From contig NW_024466409.1 of NCBI RefSeq assembly GCF_017591425.1, forward strand, positions 434,001 through 498,000: a stretch of DNA of 64,000 nucleotides, read 5' to 3'. The stretch's first letter is position 1; each line of letters begins with the position of its first letter. This DNA is from Ochotona curzoniae. Lineage: Eukaryota; Chordata; Mammalia; Lagomorpha; Ochotonidae. Below are positions 55,276 to 64,000 of the stretch, piece after piece. The notes beneath the pieces are model-generated. The model had not been told where the DNA came from. It was given only the letters and a program-made list of their open reading frames with translations, and searched no databases. Position numbers and translations under genes: made by a program.

Positions 55276-56340
55276 AGTCGCTCTATGTAGATTCAAACAC
55301 TCTTGGCTCACAGTCTGACATAGTGGGTACTCAGCGGATGTTAATGAATGTCACTGGATCTATCTCTAAATTTCTTTTCCTCCTTATAAGAATCTTGGAA
55401 AAAGGTTTGAGCTCTGTAAATAACAGAACAATGCAGAGCCAAAAAACAACCTGGGTAACGCTACAGGGTAGGGACAGTTAGAGAGTGGGCCTATGTCTTG
55501 TCCAGAGGGAGGCAGCACAGCCCCTTCCTATCTAGATTCTATCATCAAAGACAAATACAAAACAACACACCTTATCTGACTCCGAGCCACCGCTGCAGGC
55601 TGCAGCTACACAGCAGAGACTGAGTGAGTCATTGTCAGGCATGAGACAGGAACACCAGAACATGGCCTCTCAACCAAAGAAGACCTCTTACATCCCAGAG
55701 TCCTTCATGCTAAGGATCATCTTTGCTTTGTTGATTAAAATGCAATACAACCAAACCTGGGGAGGCCAAATCCTACCCAGTTTTTAAAAGTCCAGATGGA
55801 GATAAGATACACCAAAGAGCCTAACAAGTGTGTGTAGTGTAACAATGAACACGGCAGGAATAGCGATGAATGGTTCCATTGCGACAGATGGATGTTGTGG
55901 GACCAGCTCCATTCTAGGCATACCCCTACAAGTCAGTGAGCCTAGCATGCTGCTATTCTGTTCCCAGGCACAGTATGCTGGAATCCTACTGCCTGCAACA
56001 CAGTTCCTAGCTGAATGCTCCCACGGTACCTTCCTAATACGGCCCTGCAATGTTTCTGTCCACAAACAAAATCGCAGACACTTCTGGGTTATGCACAAAT
56101 AAATAAAATTACATATTAAAAAAAAAGCAGGAAACATCGACAATCCGACTGGCTACCATTATCATGCAATATACTTTGAGTACATTTCCTATCAATATTT
56201 GTTTATGTGTTAAGAATACATATATAATTTTACAAACGCAAGGGGGTTAAGCTAGAGACTCAGCTTCATACCACAACTTCACGCTTCATGTAATGTTTTC
56301 TTTCCCATGTCATTGTTTACAGCAAAATGTGACTTTTAGA
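55276..56340. other. Unassigned intronic DNA
   Basis: Frames of 90-119 codons on both strands overlap around 55784-56143, with no recognisable product or splice support. Confidence 0.45.
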
Positions 56341-56346
56341 ACTTTT

Positions 56347-56676
56347 TTTAGATTTATTTGTTTTTATTGAAAAGTACGATTTTACAGAGAAGAGAAGAGG
56401 AAAGACAGAGGGAAAGGTTTTCGATCCACTGGTCTACTCCAAGTGGCCACAACAGCCAAAGCTGCATCAATCTGAAAGCAGGAGCCAGGAGCTTCTTCTG
56501 GGTCTCCCACACAGGTGCAGGGTCCCAAGGCTTTGGGCTGTCCTCGACTACTTTCCCAGGCCATAAGCAGGGAGCTGGATGGGAAGTGGAGCAGCAGGGA
56601 TATGAACTGATGTCCATGTGGGATCCTGGTGGATGCAAGGCTAGGATTTAGCCACTAGGCTATCACACCAGGCCCA
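56347..56676 (-). repeat. C-SINE
   Basis: 'gatttatttgtttttattga', 'gggtctcccacacaggtgca', 'ctatcacaccaggcccaa'. Confidence 0.9.
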
Positions 56677-57205
56677 ACATTTAGGATTTCACAGTATCAT
56701 AGGAACTTGTTCATTTCACTATTTCCCTACCGTCGGCTACTCAGGTTTCTTTCAGTATTTTTTGCCATTTTTAGTTGTGATGAGCACTCCTGAACATAAA
56801 TCTTTACTTATATCCATGATTATTTCCTTAGCACAAAATTTTCAAATGCAAGCCTTATTGAAAAAAAAAAAAAAGGTTTCTGAACTTCTTTAAGGCACCT
56901 ATGCAATCTGGGTAGCATATTTTATTAGGATAATTGACAAGATGTCATATACAGAAAAGAAACAACAAAATGGGGAACTGGTGGTAACATAAACCATTAC
57001 TGGCTAACACCTATTAGGTATATATGATGTAGAACTGGATGGTACATCAGCCAGAGGAGGGTCAAAGGAAAATGGTAGCAGAATGAGATGGCCAGAAAGA
57101 TGACTGATAAATAGAAATGCTTAAAATCTTCAAGTACAGAAAGGCCATTCTAAAAATGGAGGGGCTATTTCCAAGAGACCTGTTCTAATCATTTATGCCT
57201 TTTAA
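56677..57205. other. Unassigned intronic DNA
   Basis: A few L1-like words near 56720-56830 ('gatgagcactcctgaacata'). Nothing firm. Confidence 0.4.
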
Positions 57206-57209
57206 AATC

Positions 57210-57970
57210 AGAAAGTTTTCTCTGGCTGATGACAAAAGAATTCAGGAAGACTGGAAGTACGAGAAGTATCTGAGGCCCCACTTCTGGCTTTGAAGATATT
57301 TCAAAGGCCACCTACAACGACTGAAGAGCAGCAGCTGATCACTGAGAACAACTACAGGCTGACAGCCAGCAGAACCACACGGCTCTCAGTCCAACAACCT
57401 CAAGGAACTGACATGGAACTGACAACAAGCTGTGAGTGCAGAAGCAGATTCTTGCCTAGTGAAGAACCCAGCACAGCTGACACCCTGACTGGGGCTTTGT
57501 GAGAGCCTGAACAGAAAACCCAGCTAAGCTCATGCAGGCTTCTGTGCTACAGAACTGAGACAATAAATACACGCTGGTTTTTCTTTTTTTTTTTTTTTTT
57601 TACTTTTGTTTTGTTTTTTTATTGCAAAGTCAGATATACAGAGAGGAGGGAAGACAGAGAGGAAGATCTTCCATCCGATGATTCACTCCCCACGTGACCG
57701 CAATGGCTGGTGCTATGCCAATCTGAAGCCAGGAATTTCTTCCTCCAGGTCTCCCACACGGGTGCAGGGTGCCAAGGCTTTGGGCAGTCCTTAACTGCTT
57801 TCCCAGGCCACAAGCAGGGAGCTGGATGGGAAGTGGAGCTGCTGGGATTAGAACCGGCGCCCACATGGGATCCAGGTGCGTTCAAGGTGAGGACTTTGGC
57901 TGCTAGGCCACGCTGTCAGGCCAAATGCATGCTGTTTTAAGCTACTAATTTGTGGTAATTAACCCCAATC
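57210..57970 (+). repeat. MLT1-like MaLR LTR split by a C-SINE
   Basis: 'aggctgacagccagcagaac', 'aacctcaaggaactgacatg', 'gcagaagcagattcttgcct', 'agaactgagacaataaatac', then after the SINE 'taagctactaatttgtggta'. The 70-codon frame is LTR text. Confidence 0.75.
57583..57926 (-). repeat. Young C-SINE in MLT1
   Basis: Reverse pika-type CSINE with a long T tract. acgctggtttt and atgctgtttt flank it. Confidence 0.92.
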
Positions 57971-58345
57971 ATGTGTAAACAGTTTATCAAAGGCATAGTT
58001 TAAAACCTTAAAACACACCTTATAAAGTTTTCAAAAATATCTACTACACAGATTTTTCTTCTCAAGTTCCTTTTAATAATATGTCCCATTTATAAAGGAC
58101 CAATATTGGAAGAGTTAAGCATTCATAATAATTTTAAGTCTATTTTTAAAAGTATCTTAAGCAGCAAGAAGCAATGATGACTAAAGAACTTGGATATCTG
58201 GCCTTGCTCCGCCTATAAGCAACACAGAAGTCAAATGTTGGTTGATGAATTGCTTGCTTTTGTAGCTCTACTGAGAAGTTGTACATGTGAGCTTCTACCC
58301 TCTGCGACGTGCAACAGGAACGAAGGGAAAGGACATGGGCTCAGC
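57971..58345. other. Unassigned intronic DNA
   Basis: AT-rich, nothing recognised. Confidence 0.4.
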
Positions 58346-58349
58346 AACA

Positions 58350-58525
58350 CTGCTGGTTAGCAACACTTCAGCTGAAACTTGTGATTCTAACAACTATTCC
58401 ATGACTTGAGCCAGGCTGCTAACACTTTCTGAAATTCAGTTTCCTCATCTGCATAACAGGAGTTATAGTGATAACACAAAGGATTACCCTAAGGACTGAA
58501 CACAGTCACCACGGCATATTTAGTA
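58350..58525 (+). repeat. MIR
   Basis: 'ttccatgacttgagccaggc', 'attcagtttcctcatctgca'. Confidence 0.65.
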
Positions 58526-58659
58526 TCTCAGACAAAGTGGATGACTGTATGCTGACTCACTTCTTCTTAGTCCACAGTATATCCAATGGCCCAGAAAAAT
58601 AAGAGGGGTTAGTAGGAAATTGTTAACGGTTAGGACACATTTTTCCCTACACTGTTTTT

Positions 58660-58771
58660 GTCTTTCATTAAAAGAAAAAAATTGGAATCCATGTAAACTT
58701 TTTTCATAATATACATTTTAATGATCTTTTTGAAATTTTTAATTTTTTGCACCAAAATAAACTTATCTTCT
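58660..58771 (+). repeat. Lagomorph L1 3' end
   Basis: 'ttttttgcaccaaaataaac'. Its last bases form the left target repeat of the next SINE. Confidence 0.65.
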
Positions 58772-59097
58772 TTTTTTAAAGATTTATTTATTTTTATATT
58801 GGAAAGTCAGATATATAGAGAGGAGGAGATCTAGAGAGGAAGAACTTCCATCCGATGATTCACTCCCGAAGTGCCCACAACAGCCAGAGCTGAACCATTC
58901 CAAAGCCAGGAGCCTGCAGCCTCTTCCAGGCAGGTGCAGGATCCAAAGGCTTTGGGCCGTCCTCAACTGCTTTCCCAGGTCGCAAGCAGAGAGCTACATG
59001 GGAAGCAGGGCTTCCAGGATTATAGAACAGGCAACCATATCGGATCCTGGCATGTTCAAGGTGAGGACGTTAGTCATTAGGTTAGCATACTGGTCCC
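58772..59097 (-). repeat. C-SINE with target-site duplication
   Basis: aacttatcttct (58760-58771) and aacttgtcttct (59098-59109). Confidence 0.93.
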
Positions 59098-59149
59098 AAC
59101 TTGTCTTCTAATTTCCACAAATGTTTTGAAGTAACCTTGAATAATCTAA

Positions 59150-59345
59150 CACTTAATGAATGCCAAGCCAAGTTCAAAACTAAATATTTTACAAAAACTT
59201 CATTTAAAACTCAACAAAGTTCTTCCTAGCAGGTCCTATCATTAATTCTTTTACAGATGATAAAACTGAGGTTTACAGAGGCTCAGCAATTTGTCCAGAT
59301 TTATAACAAAAGCGGAACTGTACTAACAACTCTATGCTTCTGTGG
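59150..59345 (-). repeat. MIR
   Basis: 'tcttttacagatgataaaac', 'tgaggtttacagaggctcag' in antisense MIR order. Confidence 0.7.
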
Positions 59346-59424
59346 AACATACCAGCAGCAACAAAAGATACACAAACTAGAACAGAAAATGTCTTGTGCT
59401 CTTCACTTCATAACAGATTAGGAC

Positions 59425-59515
59425 TTAGAAAGATATTTATTCATTCATCAAATATTTAATAAAGATGAACTATGTGTCAGGCACTGTGTTGGCACTACAG
59501 AGAGAAGACAATGTC
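59425..59515. repeat. MIR- or L2-like fragment
   Basis: 'atttattcattcatcaaata' and 'gaactatgtgtcaggcactg', a widespread ancient motif. Family uncertain. Confidence 0.5.
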
Positions 59516-59542
59516 TTCCATTAGTTAAGAATATAGTATACT

Positions 59543-59850
59543 TGAGACCAGTGCTGTGGCATTGTGGATTAAACTACACTGCCTGCAATGACAGCATTCC
59601 AGACGGGCACCAGTTCAAGTACTATCTGTTCCATTTCCAATCTAGCTCCTTGCTAATGCAGCTGGGAAAGCAATGGAAGATGGCTCAAGTGCTTGGAACT
59701 CTGCACTCACATGGAAGACCTGAAAGAAACTCCTGTCTCCTGGCTTCAGCTTGGCTCAGCCCTGGTCATGGCAGCCATTTGAAGAATAAACCAGTAGATG
59801 GAAGACCCCTCTCTCTCTCTCTACTGTTCAAATAAATTAAAAAATATATA
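59543..59850 (+). repeat. Old C-SINE
   Basis: 'agaccagtgctgtggcattg', 'ggcaccagttcaagtactat', 'tgttcaaataaattaaaaaa'. Confidence 0.87.
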
Positions 59851-59944
59851 TTCAACATAAAAAATACAGTAGTCTAGAGTTTTCTTTATGATATTTCAAG
59901 GCCAATTTAAAGTATCACCAAGGGCAAGTGTGCATAGTGGATAA

Positions 59945-60140
59945 TAGTGCAGTTTACAAACAGCCCCTTAGTTTGGATCCTGCCTCTGCCATAACTGAGC
60001 CATGTGACCTTGGACAAGTTGCTTAACTCTTAAATGACTCAGTTTCCTCAGCTGAAAAACAACAATAATAATTGCTACCTTGCTAAACTACTATGAGATT
60101 TAGGTAAACTGCTGTATAATAAATTTCATGGCATATCAGT
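59945..60140 (+). repeat. MIR
   Basis: 'agtttggatcctgcctctgc', 'gtgaccttggacaagttgct', 'actcagtttcctcagctgaa'. A clear sense copy. Confidence 0.85.
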
Positions 60141-60590
60141 ATCTAATACATAACAATAATTTCTAATACCTATAAAACATCAATCTCAGCATTGTTATCA
60201 ACCAGAATATATTAAATTTGGTCATTCTTTCCAATAGATTCTATCCCCTCACAGCAACTGACTTTCTTATATAGTAAGTGCTAATAGCTTCAAATGCATT
60301 TGTTATTAAACAAATATTTATGACTTACCCTCTACTATCTATTAATCCTTTTTAGCTGATTGAGTCAATGGTCCAGCAATCCTCCTTAGGGGACTGGCAG
60401 GAAAGTGTACAACATACTTAAGACCATTCTAAGTACTCTATCAATGAAAACTGTTCATAACAGTTTGTTCTAACTACCAGATCTCAGCTATAACCACAAA
60501 ATGTTCATCTCACACATACAGGTGCGTTTAGGTGTATGAGGGCACACATCGAAGCAACTGATTTTAGGTCGTCTATTGTTTCTTCTCCTG
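60141..60590. other. Unassigned intronic DNA
   Basis: AT-rich, no supported feature. Confidence 0.4.
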
Positions 60591-60599
60591 ATTCATTGG

Positions 60600-61545
60600 G
60601 AGCTCAAGGTAACCTCTCTAAATCTTGGCTGACATTAACAACTGCCCTGCTCAAAACCTAATGCTTTTCTATACTGTAGAACAAACCACAGATCTGCTAG
60701 ACAGGTAAGTGTTCATCTATGAACAAGGCCACAGCTCACCTTTATGGCCTTACATGCTACTGCATCTTCCCCACAAGAATCCTGTGTTCCAGCCAAAGTG
60801 AACTATATAGCTTATCTATAGGAACACCAAGGCAATTTCCTCTCTATACCTTTGCATATGCCAACCCTTCCATTGCCATCCCAGTTTCTATGCTCCTTTT
60901 GAAAAAAAAAAAAAACAAACCTGAGGCTTACTGTGGCACAGCTAGTAAAGCTGTCACCTGCAGTATTGGCATCCCATATGAATCTGCTGGTTTGAGTCCT
61001 AGCTGCTCTACTTCTGATCTAGCTTCCTGCTGTGGTACTTGGGAAAGTTGCAGAAGGTGGCCCAAATGCTTGGATTCCTACAGCCATGCAGGAGCCAGAT
61101 AAAACTCCTGACACCTGGCTTTGACTTGGTCCAACTCCAGGCCATGCAGCTATTTAGGAAGAGAAACAACACTCACAAAATCTGTCCCCTCTTCTTTCTC
61201 CCCTTCTCTCTCTCCCTCTTTCCGCCTTTCCCCTTTAAAAAAATAATCTTTATTTAAAAAAAAATACTGCCAATCCTTCACACCCAGTGAAAATCCAACT
61301 TCTCTGTAAAGTATTTCCTAACCTCCTAGCTAGAGAAAATCTCTTCATTCTGTGAATTTCTATAGCATCACAATTGGAGATATTAGGACAATGGGCATTT
61401 TTCCCTCCATGACAGCTATTCATGCACATGCCTTATCCTTCCTGCCAGACTCTTTAGTTCCCATTCACCTCCACCTCCAGCACTACGTCTCCAGAAAGAG
61501 CTTGGATTTTTTTCCCCTCAGACCTTCAGCTTCTACATGTGCAAT
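60600..61545 (+). repeat. L2 LINE 3' region split by a C-SINE
   Basis: Left 60600-60905 ('gccctgctcaaaacctaatg', 'acctttgcatatgccaaccc') and right 61265-61545 ('caatccttcacacccagtga', 'aagtatttcctaacctccta'). Confidence 0.7.
60913..61262 (+). repeat. Old C-SINE in L2
   Basis: 'tgaggcttactgtggcacag', 'cagtattggcatcccatatg', A-rich end. Confidence 0.88.
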
Positions 61546-61733
61546 ATGAACATGACCTGACTCACAGGAATATCAAACGGATTAAGCAGGATAAGTATAC
61601 TCAAGTTATCAACACACAGTGGATAGCTATTAAACCCAAAACTCTATTCTCCCCTAACATGTAGCAGAGTACTTGTTTAACAAATAAAATCTACAAAACA
61701 TGTTTTATAGTTTGCAAAAGAAAATTTTATGGA

Positions 61734-62055
61734 GACTGGCACTGTGGTGTTGCAAGTAAAGCTGCTGCCTGGGATATCCTAGGCATCCCATACAAGTGCC
61801 ACTTGGGAGTCCTAGATGTTCTGCTTCTAACTCAGCTCCCTGCTAATGCACCCAGGAGAGCAGTGGAGGATAGCTTAAGTCCTTGGGTCCCTGCATACAT
61901 GCGAAAAATCCAGAAGAAGCTTCTTCTAGCTCCTGCCTCCAGTCTTGCCCTGCTCCAGCAGTTGCAGCCATTTGGAAAGTGAACACTAGCAGATGGAATA
62001 CCTCTCTCTCTCGTACTCTGCTTTCAAGTTAATAAATAAGATTTTTTTTAAAGTT
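61734..62055 (+). repeat. Old C-SINE
   Basis: 'ggagactggcactgtggtgt', 'aaagctgctgcctgggatat', 'ttcaagttaataaataagat'. Confidence 0.88.
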
Positions 62056-62084
62056 ATATTTCTTTACTAAGAGGAGGGAGGTTA

Positions 62085-62430
62085 AAGACTGGAGTACTGA
62101 CATAGCAGGTTAAGCTGCTACCTTTGGATAGGTGCTGATTCAGGTCCCAACTGCTCCATTTCGAATCCACATTCCCACTAATTCACTTGGGAAAGCAGCA
62201 GTAGAAGACCCAAGTACCTGCATCCCTTGCTACCCACATGGGAGAACCAGATGCAGTTCAGGGCTCCTGGCTTTAGCCTGGTTCAGCCTGGTGTTTGGCG
62301 CCATTTAACAAGTGAACCAGCAGATGCAATAATTCTCTCTCTTCTCTCTCTCTCCCCACTCTCTCCTTCTCCATTCCCCCCAGCCTGGTAGCTCTGCCTT
62401 TTAAATAAATAATCTTTTTTTAAAAGGAAA
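62085..62430 (+). repeat. Old C-SINE
   Basis: 'gactggagtactgacatagc', 'gcgccatttaacaagtgaac', a CT-rich stretch at 62332-62370 and an A-rich end. Confidence 0.85.
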
Positions 62431-62900
62431 AAAAAGAGTGAGGATGGAGCATGAAGAGCAAAAAATATGTGGATACATGAGTAGTCTGGTCTGATTGGTA
62501 AGAATAATTCCTACTGGGGATTGAGGATTAGATTACTAAGGAGCTAGAACATTGAGCCCAATAGCTCCATTAGGTTTTAAGCTCAAAATTAGGTAGTGCT
62601 TGGAGTCTAATTGTCTGCATGATGGAGGAAAGACCAAGGGCCAGTAGATTACTAAAAGGTTGTTGTAGCGGTCCAGGAAAAGGAGCATGAATACCAGTTT
62701 TTTTGAGTGATGGCAACCACAAAGAACAGACAGAAATGGCTAAATTTGCAAGGCAGATCCAAGGAAAGAAATGGCAGTCAGGAGTGCTGGCCAACTAAAT
62801 GCCAGAGAAGTCTTGTCAAGCAGTCACAGAGCATTCCATACCCAGGGAGCTAGAAGAACAGAGGAACACCTAGAGGAACAATAGGACTGCTGGAAGGCAG
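62431..62900 (-). repeat. Probable L2 LINE, antisense
   Basis: 'aaaaggttgttgtagcggtc' and 'caggaaaaggagcatgaata' resemble the complement of the L2 3' region. Diverged, limits uncertain. Confidence 0.35.
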
Positions 62901-63300
62901 AGAGGGTATACGGAAAGCAGCACATGTTGGAGGAAATAAAATTGACTCTTTACTTCAGGAGGAGCACAGGCAAAAGCGACAAATTAGTTGTAGTCCCCAG
63001 GGGCTGACACTCTACCAACGAAAACATCCTTTCATACATTAGGGCTTACAAGGTTTCACTGAACAGGAAGTATGTAGGCCAGTTAGTTTCTACAGGCTGA
63101 TTGCATGTGCTCTCGGAGGGACAAGTGGTAAAGGATACCTGCCCATCCACCAGACATGAACTACCTGCTACAAGGTAACTGCTAGGCTTTCCACTAGCTT
63201 ACACTGACCAGGCACTGTATTGAAAATGCAGGTCCTAAGTTGTTTTATCCATGAAGAGAAATTAGGAGAGTTGCTTCCTTCTCCAAATTAAGAGCTGGCT
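62901..63300. other. Unassigned intronic DNA
   Basis: No supported feature. Confidence 0.4.
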
Positions 63301-63302
63301 TA

Positions 63303-63612
63303 GGGGGCTGACATTGTGGCACAGCTGGTTAAGCTGCTGCCTGCAATGCTGGCACCCTATATAAGCAGCAAGTCCCAGCCGCTCCACTTTCATCAACTCC
63401 CTAATAACAAACCTGGGAAAGCAGCAGAGGATGACTTGATCTTTGGGTCCACACACTGGGATGGAGTTCCGGGCTTCAGTCTGCCCCAGCCCTGACCACT
63501 GTAGCCATTTGGGGAGTGAACCAGCAAAAAAGAGGTCTTTATGTCTTTGTTTCTCCCAACTCTCTTTACCTCTCCCTCTCTGTCACTCTGCCTTTCACAC
63601 AAATAAAGAATT
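63303..63612 (+). repeat. Old C-SINE
   Basis: 'gggggctgacattgtggcac', 'gaaagcagcagaggatgact', 'tctgcctttcacacaaataa'. Confidence 0.88.
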
Positions 63613-63644
63613 GACTTGCCTAGAGAAAACTAACATCTAGTCTA

Positions 63645-63800
63645 GCATTAGGATCTTAAATTTATTACCTGAGTGGCCTTGGGTTAGTCATTCAAACTCT
63701 CTGGGTCTCAGGTGTTTTAACTCTTAAGTGTAATAATAGTATTTCATGTGGCTGAAAGGTCTATAAGATATCAAAAGGTCTCTCAGCTGGAAGATCTACG
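63645..63800 (+). repeat. MIR
   Basis: 'gagtggccttgggttagtca', 'actctctgggtctcaggtgt', 'gtgtaataatagtatttcat'. Confidence 0.7.
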
Positions 63801-64000
63801 ACTCAGTTCCCTAATCTAAATCCTGTAGGTCAGACTCTAATCTCTCTGAACCCCCAGACTATGACTCACTGCCGAGGCCCATATGATATGGAGATGATGA
63901 GAAACTGCCAAAAGCACAGAGTCTGGAGTGGGGGCAGAAATTCCAACTGCCAGGCCCCAGCCACAGGGAGATAACAGCTAGAATATTAAAGCTGGCCTGG

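Noticed and set aside
60300..60360. Minus-strand donor-like gtaagtcata at about 60320-60329
   Set aside because: No pyrimidine-rich acceptor lies at a sensible distance and the implied exon has no recognisable peptide.
1..64000. CRISPR array, operon, phage or other prokaryotic system
   Set aside because: No regularly spaced repeats with unique spacers, no ribosome binding sites and no dense coding. The repeat content is clearly mammalian.

Overview
This window is mammalian, non-coding-rich nuclear DNA, almost certainly from a lagomorph and most likely a pika (Ochotona). The main evidence is about 38 copies of the lagomorph tRNA-derived C-SINE (CSINE). Older, diverged copies resemble the rabbit-type consensus. 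Younger copies carry a pika-like variant, with fragments such as 'gcctagtggctaaagtcc', 'ttctaatcccggcag', 'cagtcgaggacggcccaaag' and 'gaatcatcggacggaagatc'. Lagomorph-type L1 3' ends ('caccaaaataaactt') agree. No bacterial, phage, CRISPR or operon-like feature is present.

I see one convincing piece of a protein-coding gene: a 37-nt exon on the minus strand at 38320-38356 with strong splice sites. It encodes ISCGSEHNVAVI(G), which matches an RCC1-type repeat near the C-terminus of SERGEF (secretion-regulating guanine nucleotide exchange factor, DelGEF) as I remember it. If so, nearly the whole window is two large SERGEF introns, with the 5' part of the gene to the right and the 3' exon(s) beyond the left edge. 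A plus-strand 120-nt open block with good splice consensus at 35888-36007, coding for a charged coiled-coil-like peptide, is a weaker exon candidate of unknown identity.

The other gene-like object is a decayed processed pseudogene of RAN (Ras-related nuclear GTPase) at about 32914-34280. It was inserted into an old L1 and includes a recognisable 3' UTR and a 23-24 nt internal tandem duplication.

Layout: 1-1290, partial and complete copies of a GC-rich retroposon of unassigned family (third copy 45180-46450); 1300-28600, intronic DNA with SINEs, MIR and L2 fragments, a possible L1M/HAL1 remnant (22050-23300) and a MaLR fragment; 28600-34640, a dense retroelement zone (L1M, MaLR/MLT1 LTRs, SINEs, RAN pseudogene); 34640-44900, mainly unique intron with the SERGEF exon and a layered SINE cluster (38942-39945); 45180-64000, intron with L2, MIR, L1 3' ends, an MLT1 LTR and many SINEs.

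Many SINEs have readable target-site duplications, which gives a clear order of insertion: L2/MIR/L1M/MLT1, then old C-SINEs, then young C-SINEs. Coordinates of old repeats are approximate because no alignment could be run. The most interesting items are the SERGEF microexon, the unassigned GC-rich retroposon family, a SINE with a 29-nt internal inversion, and a target site used twice by adjacent SINEs.
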